This document shows, piece after piece, positions 11,701 to 23,620 of a DNA stretch of 64,000 nt. Under the pieces are notes generated by a model, which saw nothing but the letters and a program-made list of their open reading frames with translations, did no database searches and was not told the origin of the DNA. Numbering within the stretch: the stretch's first letter is position 1; every line of letters starts with the position of its first letter. This DNA comes from Arctopsyche grandis (lineage: Eukaryota; Arthropoda; Insecta; Trichoptera; Hydropsychidae). The stretch spans positions 13,626,079 to 13,690,078 of the forward strand of contig NC_135356.1 in the NCBI RefSeq assembly GCF_051622035.1. The letters are read 5' to 3'. Made by a program: the position numbers and the translations under genes.

Positions 11701-14700
11701 TTGATTCGTCTTAGTACTATATACATATGTATAAAATGAGCAATATAAGTTTTTTTTAAATTTATTTTTATGCTTTCTTATTCCATTCGAAGTGTTATTT
11801 TTTGCAATATTATATAAATTACGATACTTGGATCTTTCATTTATTTCATTTCGGGACTTTGATTACAAGTACATATGTCTACAGTTGCTGTGCTGTGTTG
11901 GTTGCTTATTGTCTTTAAAACATTGATCATTCATTGTACATTTGCGTTATTGTGGCATTGCAATGCATGCCGGGTTCAGCTAGTAATTTATAAAATAAGA
12001 ATTCTTTTTTAAACAAGATGGGATGATTATGTTGGTTGTAATTATTAGTACCAAATCAATGGACATCTAATATTAGGCTTGATTATTTTCTATGAACTTT
12101 GAGGACACAAATTCTCCCTCTGACTAATTAAATCTAAAAATCATATCCCGAGCACTTGCTTAGTTTGATAGTGGAAGAAGAGAACGTTGTTTATTGTATT
12201 TCTGCTAGTCTTTAGATATTATTAAATTCATAAAACCAATACAAGGACAAGGCCCGTTGGCAAGTTGCCCCGCCCGCAAAGGACACTGCCGTGGTCAGAA
12301 GCCTATCTTTACTGATGACAGTATAGGTGATTCCTCAGCAGCTGATTCTTCTGATTTTTAAAAATGTGATGTATAGAAGCTTCTATAGCTCAAGATCATT
12401 TCTTATATGCTGATTTCCTGAATGTTTGGAATGCTGGACACGACCTTTGTCTGGAACGCGCTCTTCAGCTCTAGTGAGAGTTTGTCATTATGACTTGGTT
12501 TATTTTCATCACTTCAAGAGGTCAGCTTAACAAAACTTCTGCCAAAATTTCACCTCTCGAGTGTTGCACTTTAAGAAAAAAAATCGATAAAATTAGCTTG
12601 TAACATTTGACCTCGTCCACAGTTCAAATATTGATTGATATTGAAAAAAGTTGTAAGCAGTGTCTGTCTGGGTTTGTTGATTTGTTGACTTATAGAGGTA
12701 CTTTCTACCTTGTTCTGTCTTTTCCAAAAATATTTCAACGGTGTTCATTTTGTCGGCGACTATCAGCCACACTCAAAATCAAGATAATGTGAATCATCCG
12801 CAATTGTCTCGGTGTCTCTTTGTGATTTGAGAATTTCATCCGAACGTTCATTGCAGCGATTATCATGATTGTATGCAATGTATAAAAGGCCGGTTAAATG
12901 AAATAATGGTTTCAAGTCGATTCCGGTCATTATCAATGTTACATAATGACTGTAGAGTCGAACGCCATAATATTACGTGTGTATATATCGAATAGTACTA
13001 CGAATATAAAAATCGTCTCGGTATTGATGATTTTTTTTGAAAAGCAAGACTATAAGATGAATCTCAAATGTTTGCACTGTTCTCGACAAAGAAGTAACCA
13101 AGTTATGTAATACACATTGTATATTATTTGATTTAAATGGCGCCCATTGACGTCTGCATACATCATTTTATTTAATAAGCTGTGTGTACATCTCAATTGC
13201 GTCTCGTTGACGGTTATCATTGAGTATAATATCAAGGTATGAGTCAGTTGATTGATTCTATTATAGTCAATTATCGTTGATTTTCAAGCAGTGTAAACTG
13301 AAAACGGTTGCTATTAGATTGATTGTTAAAAAATATAACAAAACGTTTGGTTTTTTTTGTTTTCAGGTCCCTTCAATTTACCAGTGGTGTCGTTTATAAA
13401 GCTAATAAACGATTCAGACAAAAAGATTCACTTTAAGTTAAAGACAACAGCCCCGAAGAAGTATTGCGTCCGTCCCAATTCCGGAGTCTTAGCGGCTAAG
13501 AGCAAAATAGAAGTACAGGGTACGGATTGATGATTTAATAATTCGATGATACGTTTGGAAGTGTGTTGATTATTATTTTTTGTTTGTTTTTATTCTATAG
13601 TGGTACTGCAGCCATTCATTTTCAATGCAGCCGAAAAACACAAACATAAGTTTATGGTTCAATTTATGGTCGAGCCGGAAGGGGAAAGGATCATGACGCC
13701 TGATGAATTAGTGAGCTTATGTTTTAATTTTGTTCTGGGTTTTTTTTTTGTTGTTTCCTTCAACCAAATGCTAATGTGTCGTTTTGTTTTGCAGTGGAAA
13801 TGCATTGCCCCGGATAAGATTATGAATTATAAGCTAAAGTGTGTCTTCGAACAACCTTGCCTCCCAGGAAATGAAACTCAGGTTTGATATATTTTGTGAA
13901 AAAAAATTTTCTTTTGTCTTTTTTTTTAGTATATGTTTGTTTTGCCACATTTGTCTGAGATTGTCGATAGGTTATATAGTACACGTGTAATGGAGAAAGC
14001 CCAGGGTCATCAAGAGCAGGGTCGAAAATGTATGGTATCCGAGATGTGAAGTGGTTGAAAGTTTTCTTTGAAGATGTATAGATGGTGGTCTTCTTTTTAT
14101 TAGCTTCTTCACTCTGTTAGTTCAATGAAATTCCAGTTTGTCAAAAATTTGTTATCTGATTTTGAATCTTGTTGAAGTAAGCTGCTGTTTCCAACAGGAA
14201 GCTAGAGGAGTTTAATCATTAACGAACCCATTAAAATTTATATCGGAATGTTGTGGCACATCGAAGCGATAACAGCTAGATATCCATAAATGGCTTTTTA
14301 CCATCTCTTTGCAACTCAATTAAACAGTGGTAAAAGCTACTGTTTTCAAACTAATACTACAAGCTTTTATATTTTTTTATATTCCTTTGTGTGTTATTTG
14401 AAAAGCTTCAATTGAGTCAGAATTTTTTTTCTTATTTATACTTTGGAAAAGGTAGAATAGCCGATGGACCCAATTTAATATTTTCCCATGATGCCGTTAT
14501 CTGGTTGGTTTCGAACGACGTCTATTGTATTAAACTTGTACATGTATAAATTTTTTGAAATCATATTCAAATAGTGGTGACATAGTGGGTAGGATGCTTT
14601 TTGCCAATTCGAGGAACTGTTTCAACAATGAAATCAGATAATTTGGCAAACTCTAATGGGAAACGATCGACTTGTAGTCTGACCAGCAGCACTACAGACA

Positions 14701-16196
14701 ATACTCTGAATAAATTCTTTTCATTGCACAGGATTGAACTTGACAACCTCTCGGTGGTTATCATTAACGCTACCACTAAGCTATGCTGTTGGTTAAATAT
14801 GAATGATATTATAATATATTTTGTATTATTCTACATACAAACAAGAAGATAATATTGTATATATTAAATTCTATTCGAATTTTTAGGGTCCGACTCCTGA
14901 TAATGTTGACACTACAGCCGCCGACGAAAAAATCAAGAAGATTGTGGATAATAACAAAACAACTTCCAAGGTAATGACAGCAACTCGTGACATTTTCATC
15001 TGATCGAGGTTGTCACGATATCGGATCCAGAACCCATATGAAAGTATACACATGTAAATATTGGACTCGGCCAACGTACACTCCTGGATCTGCCGATCAT
15101 ATGGTGTCGTGACGACTTCGATCCAATTATAGTCTGCCGTCGGGAGACGCTTTGCATTTAGCTTTGCCCGATGCAAAATATCCCCGTTTATATTTCTTGA
15201 ATTTGCTGTACGAATAATTATTTATATTTGACGCGGTGGTTCGGATTTTCAATTGAATACGTGAATGATTTCAGCCGACGTTGATGGGAAACGGTGGAGA
15301 GTTGCAAAAAGTGGCCGCGGAAGTCAAACAGTTGCGGGAGGAGGAGAGTAAACTACGGCAAGAAAATATAGGACTAAAGGTATCCCATTCCGTTCATACG
15401 TTTATCTTAGTTTTGTTGTCGTGTGAGATATATTTATCCTGTTGATAAAATTGCTGCTGTGGCGTTTACATTGTATATTTCAGCGTAATATAAATTGGTC
15501 GTAATTTTCAATGTTTAATTGTGTTTCTTCCTTCAGGTATGCACACACGTTGTAATTTTTGCTGCGAAATGCGAAATGTTGCCTCTTTATAAAGCGTATC
15601 GATATATATATATATTTTTTTTTATACATGTAACAAGTGTTTACCCGGCTTCGCTCGGTATTTGTAATATATAAACAGCTTAAACATGGCGAAACTAATA
15701 GTAAATATTCATTTGTTTTTTTATTAAATTTATTTGAATCGAAAAAAAATAATATTCAACCTTTCATTCGTTTTTGATGCTCCTTACAGTATAAAAAGTC
15801 TGTTTCGAAATTATATGTATATTAGATTGATCGATCATTGGAAGAGTGTGAATGTGACGTGTAATGTCTTTCGTGCGATGTGAGAGTTCATACTACTACG
15901 AATATGCATTTTTTTTTTTGTTGTTGTTTTCATATATATACATGTGATGTACGATCGACGAAATCGATGACAAACTTGTAACGTGTACGTTGAATAGAAT
16001 TTGCGAAATGTGTTTTCAGGAAGAAATATCTCGGTTGCGCCAGAAATCAGGCAAAGATAGCGAGCGTCATTCTTATTCACCGCCGGCGTATCAACTGGGA
16101 TCTCCCGACACAAGTGGACCCGTGCCTATGACATACATCGCTGCAGCCGTGCTTATCGCTATTTTTAGCTTCTTGTTTGGCAAGTTTTTTAACTGA
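8183..16196 (+). CDS. Vap33: VAMP-associated protein (VAP/Vap33), complete, 7 coding exons, 258 aa
   Basis: Tail-anchored ER protein that binds FFAT motifs of lipid-transfer and other proteins and tethers the ER to other membranes. Joining 8183-8243, 13367-13519, 13601-13710, 13795-13881, 14887-14970, 15275-15379 and 16020-16196 gives 777 nt, all with GT/AG introns and matching phases. Residues 1 to about 125 form the MSP domain. It holds the signature KTTAPKKYCVRPNSG (46-60), whose P50 aligns with the proline mutated in human VAPB ALS8, and KHKFMVQ (86-92), whose K88 and M90 align with FFAT-contact residues. Residues 174-208 are a leucine/isoleucine heptad coiled coil, and about 237-256 is a hydrophobic anchor ending GKFFN. 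Length is normal for the family (about 240-270 aa). The start is preceded by an in-frame TAG at 8126. The middle linker (138-172) is short and family-variable. Converges with frequenin. Family assignment is firm; the symbol follows Drosophila usage. Confidence 0.95.
9291..9348 (+). repeat. Short tandem repeat, about 17-nt unit, 3 copies
   Basis: Three imperfect units of the type TTTTACGTAAACACGCA, with variants GTAAGT and GTGAGC in the middle. Flanked on the left by a T-run. Confidence 0.75.
9597..9724. mobile_element. Short inverted-repeat element (128 bp)
   Basis: The ends pair: TAAAGCCGTGGCCGCACTGG on the left and, reverse-complemented, TAAGACCGTGGCCACACTGG on the right. Beyond about 20 nt the pairing weakens, though GGTAAR and GCGAYK blocks persist. 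Followed immediately by a second patch (9725-9990) with CGACTRG...GCRYGACCAGAT repeats of another element. Confidence 0.55.
13367..13519 (+). CDS. Vap33: VAP coding exon 2 (MSP core)
   Basis: 153 nt, residues 21-71. The acceptor is a T-rich tract ending TTTTCAG and the donor is GTACGG. It carries the conserved core TTAPKKYCVRPNSG. The exon ends after the first base of a valine codon, matching exon 3. Confidence 0.95.
13601..13710 (+). CDS. Vap33: VAP coding exon 3 (FFAT-binding edge)
   Basis: 110 nt, residues 72-108, with acceptor TTCTATAG and donor GTGAGC. Contains LQPF and KHKFMVQ, the second hallmark block of MSP domains. The intron before it is 81 nt and the one after it 84 nt, both close to the minimum for an insect. 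Confidence 0.95.
13795..13881 (+). CDS. Vap33: VAP coding exon 4 (end of MSP domain)
   Basis: 87 nt, residues 109-137, acceptor TTTTGCAG and donor GTTTGA. The block KLKCVFEQP matches the last MSP strand (KLRCVFEMP in vertebrate VAPs). Phase 0 at both ends. Confidence 0.94.
14160..14280 (+). repeat. Dispersed repeat family B, copy 1 (VAP intron 4)
   Basis: TTGAAGTAAGCTGCTGTTTC, AGCTAGAGGAGTTTAATCAT and ATCGAAGCGATAACAGCTAG recur at 47428-47600 (+), 37415-37612 (-) and 59965-60080 (-). Non-coding; class unknown. Confidence 0.65.
14442..14782 (-). repeat. tRNA-derived SINE, family A, copy 2 (VAP intron 4)
   Basis: Inverse-complement copy. The tail (CTTTGGAAAAGG, then AGCCGATGGACCC) is at the left, the body AGTCTGACCAGCAGCACTAC in the middle, and the head CGGTGGTTATCATTAACGCT at the right. 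Largely complete. Confidence 0.72.
14887..14970 (+). CDS. Vap33: VAP coding exon 5 (linker)
   Basis: 84 nt, residues 138-165, polar and low-complexity linker between MSP and coiled coil. Acceptor TTTTTAG, donor GTAATG, phase 0 at both ends, so it could be skipped without a frameshift. Its inclusion rests on splice signals and frame rather than on family conservation. Confidence 0.82.
15275..15379 (+). CDS. Vap33: VAP coding exon 6 (coiled coil)
   Basis: 105 nt, residues 166-200, acceptor TGATTTCAG and donor GTATCC, phase 0 at both ends. The sequence LQKVAAEVKQLREEESKL has heptad-spaced hydrophobics and continues in the next exon, as expected for the VAP dimerisation coil. Confidence 0.93.
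15640..15825 (-). repeat. Dispersed repeat family C (ends ACCCGGCTTCGCTCGG / CTTTCGAAATTATAT), VAP intron 6
   Basis: TTACCCGGCTTCGCTCGGTA, then AAACAGCTTAAACATGGCGA, then a T-rich centre and AGTCTGTTTCGAAATTATAT. Other copies are at 38480-38857, 52363-52590, 53206-53693 and 59308-59510. Non-autonomous element with defined ends, common in insect genomes. Confidence 0.65.
16020..16196 (+). CDS. Vap33: VAP coding exon 7 (end of coil, membrane anchor, stop)
   Basis: 177 nt, residues 201-258 and TGA. Acceptor TGTTTTCAG. EEISRLRQ finishes the coil, then a Ser/Pro-rich spacer leads to the anchor segment TYIAAAVLIAIFSFLFGKFF. The short lumenal tail and GKFF ending are typical of VAP proteins. Confidence 0.95.
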   Translation, partial: EEISRLRQKSGKDSERHSYSPPAYQLGSPDTSGPVPMTYIAAAVLIAIFSFLFGKFFN

Positions 16197-16323
16197 ACGT
16201 ACTTACTTTCATTCTTGACTATCATCTACTATATTCACGCTAAAATGTCCTTATAAGATATATATATATATATATATATACGTACGAGAACGTACACACA
16301 TATACGTCATGGGAAATGTGAGC

Positions 16324-16400
16324 AGACACACACACACACACATACATACATACATACATACATACATACATACATACATACATACATACATACATACATA
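16324..16400 (+). repeat. (CA)n / (CATA)n microsatellite
   Basis: A run of CACACA passes into about 17 units of CATA. A (TA)n run lies just upstream at 16258-16280. In the presumptive 3' UTR of VAP. Confidence 0.9.
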
Positions 16401-18147
16401 CCATACACAAGGTGACTATATATTATTATATTAATGTATGATGTTTGTCGGCCGTAATCGGTCGATGAATGTTTCCGTAGTGGATATGATACTTAGATGC
16501 ACGCATCTCGTATGCAAAATGTAAATAACTGCGTTTAGTTTTTTTTTTTTTAATTATTAATGTAAAATTGACAAGTATTGTTATCTGCTTATTATTATAA
16601 TTGATATTTGTTTGTATTTAACGTCAAATATTGATATTTTGAGGGGAGGGTGGGGCTTAAAGTGTTAAAGTTATTGATATTTTATAAGGGGAGATTTTTG
16701 TCGGGTGACGGCTTCATTTAGCTGCTGGATGTTTTAGAGGTGTTTGCGTGTGCCGGTGAATGTGCACATTCCCCGAGGTTTTCGCACGTGTGTTTTCGCA
16801 TCTCTCCGTGACGTATATGTGTGCGTGTATATATATGTGTGTATTATGATTACTTCTTACCTTTTGACTTGGAAAAAAAAAATAAAAAAAAGTTAGTTTT
16901 TCATTGGATTTGATAGTATACCAATTGTTTAGGTGATCTTATTAGATTTTAATTATGTTCTCATTTCTTAATCCTAAGTGTTTTTTATTTTTACCTTTTG
17001 AAATTCTATTGTTACGAATATTACGTTGTATTTGGAAATATTGTGTGTGCGTGTATTTGGTCTTACCGCTCGCGCGCCGATGCAGGACGGTCTGGGATCA
17101 GACGTGTCAATTTTCTTTTAAAAAAAAAAAAATGTTTTATGAATGTGTCTCTCTCGTCGGATTCACGGAATGTATTCCTAGGCTACGTTGAGAGTTGTCT
17201 CTATACGTAATGTGCATGTATATGCGGTAAGACTAGGTACAGCGGCGGTCATGATAAGGTGAAATAATCAAAATCTAATATGGTATATTACAACTTTAGT
17301 GAGTTATTTTAATACAAGGAACTTAATTTTAAATCCATCAAAAGTTGTTTAATAAAAAAATCGTATTATACTTTAGGCTTGCACATTGTGATGACCGCCA
17401 GCATATAAAATATTATATTTGTACTTCTAAATTTTTAATTCTATATTTTCAAATTAGAAATGTTAACCGAAGGATACGCATAAATATATATCGTAAAAGT
17501 CTGTCTAATTTTTCATTTAAACAATTGTGTTGAAAAAGAGGGAGAGCATAATTACTGACCGATTTTATTATTTATAAATATATATATATATACATATATA
17601 ATATACATATTTGTATGATGGTGATACAGCTTAAATGATTTAAATATATTGGAATAAAAGGTTGGTAGTAATTTATTTAAAATTTAAAAAATACTATATG
17701 TCTACAGACGTACATACATGTAAACACAAAAAAAATACACATACACGAACACACACACACACACTTCATATATAAACTTTATTAGTATATATTAATACAT
17801 ACATATTTGTATATTTTCTAGAAGTGGTTTAAGCTTCCAAATGATAATGTGTTTAATGTTTAAATCTAGAGGAAAATAATTTTTTAATTGGAAACGTGTG
17901 ACATGTTTTGATTTTGCTTGTATCTTGTATTTAGAATTCAATGAGCTTAGGATTGTGACATTTCTCTTTTTGGTTTTTTTTTTTTTGTAAAACATCGGCA
18001 AGATCTTTGTATTTGGTGTTGATTGTGAATTGTTCGTCGCACATAATAAAAAAAGAGCTACATTTAAATTTGCTGCATAAAAAATAGAAATTTTATCAGA
18101 GCATTGTATATTTATTTTTATTATTCTAATTCTAATGTGTTTTTTAC

Positions 18148-18297
18148 TTTTTTTTTTCTATACTGTGCATAGTTTAAATTTAATTTAAAATCTTTTTTAT
18201 ATTATAAAAGCCTAAACAAACTACTTTTTTTTCTATACTGTGCATACATTTAGTTCAAGTATATATTTTTTTTATTATTATAAAAGCCTAAACTATA
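18148..18297 (+). repeat. Tandem duplication, about 75-nt unit, 2 copies
   Basis: Both units contain TTTTTTTCTATACTGTGCAT and then ATTATAAAAGCCTAAAC, with a T/A-rich spacer between. Confidence 0.75.
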
Positions 18298-20859
18298 TGT
18301 TTTTTTTTTTAATTATTACAGCAAATAAATATAATTCAATGTAAATATTTTATTGATTGAAATGCTGATGGTAAAATTTTTGTAAAGCCATACCAAAAAT
18401 AATCGAGAAAATTTTTTTAAGTGATTTTTAACCATTATTTATTAGCTATGTGCCGGGTATTGTAAACAGTTTAAAACACTGCACTGAAATATTCAGGTGT
18501 TTTCAACACATTATTGTGATGATATTGCATATATGTCGGCCGTTAGACTTTAAAAATTACCAGACTTTATTCCTCACCGACGGGAGAACCCGCTCAACAG
18601 CAGGCCCTCATCTATCGGATGCTGCGTGTGAACCATCACGGAAATACACATATGAATTGAATGAATCTTCCGTCACGCAAGCATTGACTTTATATTTGTA
18701 TAGCGTAATATATAGGCTTAGGATAAAAGTCATTTTCTTTAATGGAATGTTTATTTGTTTTTATACCAAACCTTGTCTTGGGTTTTTTTTTTTTGTATTT
18801 TGTCTTGGCCCACCTGTAAGTAATCATAATCATTACAGTGTGATGATTACAATTCCTATTTTGTATATTGTTTTAGATTTAAATTCGCATAATGGAAAAT
18901 ATCTATCGCATTGGAAGTATCTGTTGTGTTATTTTACAAAACAACAAATTGCATGAACGACTATGATCAATAAATAAACAATAATTCGAAGATATGTTTG
19001 AATAATTTTTAATCCATTATATCAAAGTGGGTTTTTCAGCATATCCGAAGCGATATCTGAATGTGTGTGCGTGTGGGCTCACTTTTGCTTTTGGTTTTTT
19101 TTTTTTTTTTTTTGAAAAACTAACGGGCCTAGATAGAAAGCTGAACCTTCATATTTGACACAAACGTAATAAAATAGTCACATTTTTTATATTGAAATGT
19201 TACAATTGCATTTTTCCTCCCCATACAAATGTTCCGTTTACATTCGTCACTGTGCTGATATATTTATATAGCATTTAGTTTACGTTGGAAGTTCATACCG
19301 ACGATGCAACATCGGAGACTCGACGTTAGTATTGTGACATTGTACGATTATAATAAGCGGTGGCGGCTCGTGACGCTCACTGATGACCCTACGTGTCGTG
19401 TACGAATTTTTTGGTTATTATTTAAATCTTAAAGTCGTGCCGAGTTGTGATCTCGGGACGGACCGAGTCGTCGCCGATAACACAGATAATAATATAATAG
19501 TAATTAGTTATGTATTCGCATCGTTGCTTAGTCTGACTGTTTTTTTTTTCATGCTATTTTATTTTTTTCTTGTTTTGCATTTCAACTAACTGGAACGATT
19601 GTATGATAAAATATTTTACCTACATATATTAAATAATAAAAAAAGTAATATTTTACGTCCTAATGAAATATAGTTTTAGTGCCAAAATTTTCCATAATAT
19701 TCCGGATGTTGTTCTTGAATTGCATTTATACCGTTTGTCAATACGATTCGCTCAGAGAATGGATGAAAAAAAACTCTTTGGCGACTAATATGGTATGAGA
19801 TTATTAGTGTAAATGATTCAGCTAATGACAATTGTCGGAATGTATCTACTATCGTATCTTGAAAACGATTAAAGGTGATTATTTTTACTTTAAAATCTCA
19901 ATCTCTTTTTTTTTTTTTTGTATTTCTAGCTCATGTTTGTATGACTTCTTCACAAAAGTATTATATTCAAAATGTGTTTTCTGTATTGGAACTTGCCGAA
20001 TTGTGTTCTTGTCATTGTGAAATACAAACGAAATGTAAAGGGTACGGATTGGTCCGAATGTGATATGTACTGAAATTGGCAGTGCATAAAACTGACAGTA
20101 AATAAAACTGAATTTGACAGTGCATTTTGGACCGCTCCGTATTTTAGAGGTTGTGTCAATGTTATCTTTTTATATTTTGCAGGTATTTTAAAGTGGTTCA
20201 TAGGCAGCTTTTTTTTGTTTTGTAATATAATTGTATGATATTAACTAGGACTTTAATATTACTTAGTTGTATGATTTTTATTTTCCCCCTGATTCTTCCC
20301 TTTTTTTGCATCATCATTGTATTTAATGACTTATTATTTTATATTTTACGCATCATTAAAATGCAAAACACTTTATCTCCTATCTGTTTTTATTCATTCT
20401 TGCACTGGATCCATTTCATAATCTGTTCCACTTAATCACCTCGGAATGATATAATAAGAATACACCTTTTTAAAGATCATACCACATTTGCCACGGCATT
20501 GATCTCCAAACTCTTCGATTGACGTGTCAAAAGATTTTAAAACCTAAGAGACATTAAAGTTTGGCTCGTGGATTAATTTTAACTTTGAGCCCACTCCTTT
20601 TGACCTGGGGCGAAATTTCAATCAAGCATCGTCGGCGTACAAATAGAAATCCATTAACTGCACAAACAATTTGTAAATGTTGTTTTAAGGCTTTAATAAT
20701 AAAATAGAAGTTCTAGAAATAAAAATAACAACCATTCAACGCTATAATCCAGTGACTTTTCAATAGTTTCTGGAAACTTCTTATTCAATACGTTTTTGAA
20801 CTATTCTTCAAGTGCCATGTCCTTTCAGAACATTGGCAACTAGAATTCCCATCCGTATC

Positions 20860-21260
20860 TTATCAACGGCCGGTCAAATCTTTTACAGACCTTTTCTTGT
20901 ATTAAGCGCAGGAGATCGTATTTTTGGTTCCTCATCACATGTCTAAGATACTCTATTTGGCTCCTTTTCACGGTATTGAGCACTTCGACATTTTTTTCCA
21001 CCAGGGCTAGCACCTTAGCATTGGGATACTACATCCATGATATACTCCATCCATGAGATACTCCATCCACGAAATACTAACGTCCACATCTCGAAGCCTA
21101 CAATTTTTCCACATATGTAGCATCCGTCAAGTTTTTGCTTGCTTCATGAATACAAAACATTGCAAGAGTCGGAGTGCTATGCTTGGGAGATTTTTCATTT
21201 TCAAAAGTGCAGCACTTGTTTGCCCAACTGAGGTGCGAATTTCTCGATTACTTCCACACG
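20860..21260 (-). pseudogene. Decayed non-LTR retrotransposon, reverse-transcriptase C-terminal region
   Basis: On the - strand, broken frames read in order: QTSAALLKMKNL (about 21220-21180); a piece like LRDVDVSISWME (about 21090-21050); and VEVLNTVKRSQIEYLRHVMR followed by NQKYDLLRLIQ (20990-20880). The order ALLKMK - R(M/L)LRISWxD - LxxVKxRxLxYLGHVMRNxKYxLLxLI is typical of the thumb and C-terminal part of insect LINE polyproteins. Several frameshifts and stops; dead and 5' truncated. Confidence 0.75.
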
Positions 21261-21765
21261 ATTTGGTTATTTAAATATTAACGATAAATGGATGTTCAAA
21301 TTTTCATCACATGGAAAGCCCATCCAACATCATCCGTTAAAAATCAATTTTCCGAAGGATATTTACACAAATATGATTATATTAGCACACATCCATTATT
21401 ATACAATCTGCCCGTTTTGGATTCCGCTTGATTGGTACACATCGGGCCATACAAAGTTGAAGCATTTCTTATATTAATCGAGCAGAATCCACTGATAATT
21501 ATTTATGTATTTAAATGTATTGACAGGATTCATACATAAATATCGGATTGTATATTTGAAATGTTTTGGTTTTAAGCCGGTTACGGATTCCAGAAACATC
21601 ACTTGCATCTGAATATGGAAAATTTTATTGCAAGATTGTACGTCAGTTAATTGATTTTCATTGTATGACGTTGATGCATTGCTATGTAAAGATGTGCCGG
21701 AAAAAATCAACATTGTATGAAGATTTCTGCTTGAGCAAGATCCGAATCCGACACCATTGAAGAAA

Positions 21766-21771
<6 letters not shown>

Positions 21772-21847
<76 letters not shown>
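21772..21847. repeat. (AT)n microsatellite
   Basis: About 38 uninterrupted TA units. Confidence 0.95.
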
Positions 21848-21851
<4 letters not shown>

Positions 21852-22279
21852 GATAATTGTATGAAACAATTCTGAATCGTTCAAAAATCACAAGCAGTAT
21901 GCTGATTTTTCATATGAAAGTTGACGTTGAACGGACTGAGTCTATTTGAAGCAGTATTAAAAAGGTATTAAGCACACGTACATGTATATATTTCCTTATG
22001 GAAATATATAATATAACCTACAGACTCGAGCGTTGGACCAGTGATAGGCCCGATCCTGAGTGAAAACATACGGTCGATACGACTCAAATTACAAGCTGAT
22101 GACTTATGGCATGCGTCTAACTTCAATTCATTTCACATAGCTTGGCTGTAGGCAGAAAAATACGCGATTGTTATCGGTCAGAACGATACTTTGGATGTAA
22201 TGGACGGTAAAAGGTCATAATCCGCACATTCGTTCAGACCCGTAAATAACGCATTTGACAATACATGTATGTTAGAATT

Positions 22280-22975
22280 GAAGTTTATATGTTACAGTCG
22301 AAGTGTATTTTCAGTTCTAATATGTCCCAACTGGCGCTTTAGGTCATAAATATTCGAATAAAATTCAACTAGTAAACTATATCTCTACAAGCGCAAATAC
22401 ACTTACAACAGTGTGCGCCAGTTGAATTTTGACAGCTCTGATGTTTTTACGAATCCTTTAGAATTCAATAATGCGTTAATATTTGCTAGATATTACGAAT
22501 AAAGGTAATGAGTATTGCCCGGACCCCGAGGGGGCCGTTTATTGTTCAAATGTTGTAAATGCGTAAATTAACCTTTTTTATAAAGCATTTACAACAATTG
22601 AACAATAAACGGCACGCTTCTGGTCCTACCTCTAGTAATGAGTACCGTATTACAATAACTCTAAGAATGTTTTCAAAAAGAAATGTGACTTTTCAACTCA
22701 ATTTACTAGTCGAGTGACGTTTTAACGAAAACCTAACCTCTGCATCTTATCCAATACCAGTTTATAGTTGACCTGTTTTTTCAGTTGTAATATATTTTGA
22801 CCAGTTGGAGTGTAATTTGCCGTATTAATCAACTTTGTGGGTTAGACAGAATATATTCCAACTAGTCAAAATATATTACAACTGAAAATACACTTCAACT
22901 ATAACGATAGTTGTTACCAGGTTAGATGGGATAGGTTTTAACTAGAAGATACACTTCAACTGTAACATATACACA
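22280..22975. mobile_element. Composite inverted-repeat region with a nested palindrome
   Basis: Words such as TTACAGTYGAAGTGTATTTT and their reverse complements (AATACACTTCAACTRTAAC), plus AGTTGTAATATATTTTGACC and its inverse, recur at both ends. Nested inside at 22533-22614 is a hairpin with arms of about 28 nt (GCCGTTTATTGTTCAA and GAACAATAAACGGC). Probably two or more non-autonomous DNA elements. No coding capacity. Confidence 0.5.
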
Positions 22976-23620
22976 TATTTAAGGTGGCCATTCGTTCTTG
23001 TTTGTTCCATTCTAGTACTGGTTTTTTTTTTTGGTATCTATCTGTCCTGGCAGAATCTTCAGGATGGGCCTGTTTTAGGTTTTGTCACATAACCCTAAAA
23101 ACATGTAAAATGGTCACTCTAACATACATAGATACGTATTTCACTTACATATTTATTGGACTTGATCAGACATTTTGTCAATTTAACCGGGCCATTATAC
23201 TGAAAGTGATAATCTGCAAATGATGGCCTAATAATAATCAATGATTTTATACTGAAGCAATGCAGTATTATTTTTAAAGATCATCTTAGTCTGCGTGCAC
23301 GTTGGCGCGACGCGATGTGGTGATTTTGATTTTGTCAATTTTATTTTTATTAATTGCGGACTCGAAACGTCGTTTGATTGTCACCTACACACATATCTTT
23401 TGCTTCACGAGGAGTCAAAAAGAACTCGTTAAAAACGAACGTATATCGATACATACATAGTTTATCTGGCATTGAAAAATGTTTTATTTCGGGTCATTAC
23501 AGTGTAAAAGTGATAACTAGATAGTTATCAGGGAGATTGGATATACAAATCCAAATCATAATTCGCTCCAGTCAGCTGATACGTAAAATCAAGAAATAGT
23601 CTTGTTGACAAAAAAATACG

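Larger units (their letters stand above)
8244..13366 (+). other. VAP intron 1 (5.1 kb)
   Basis: From the GTATTT donor to the TTTTCAG acceptor. The first 450 nt belong to the GC island. The rest is AT-rich and holds a 17-nt tandem repeat (9291-9348) and foldback/MITE sequence (9597-9990). A GC-richer patch at 12240-12350 reads CPARKGHCRG then QKPIFTDDS in one frame and may be transposon debris. No second gene is recognisable inside it. Confidence 0.7.
16197..20460 (+). other. VAP 3' flank, probable 3' UTR in its first part
   Basis: Starts right after the VAP stop. Candidate AATAAA signals on the + strand are at 16881, 17351, 17653 and 18325; which is used cannot be told. Contains microsatellites (16258-16400) and a tandem duplication (18148-18297). 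Open frames here, for example 168 codons at 18450-18956, are low-complexity and unrecognised. Confidence 0.45.

Noticed and set aside
14883..15176. 97-codon - strand frame over VAP exon 5.
   Set aside because: Antisense shadow of a VAP exon and intron 5; no domain.
18450..18956. 168-codon + strand frame.
   Set aside because: No recognisable domain, composition typical of AT-rich non-coding DNA with T-run artefacts, and located in the VAP 3' flank.
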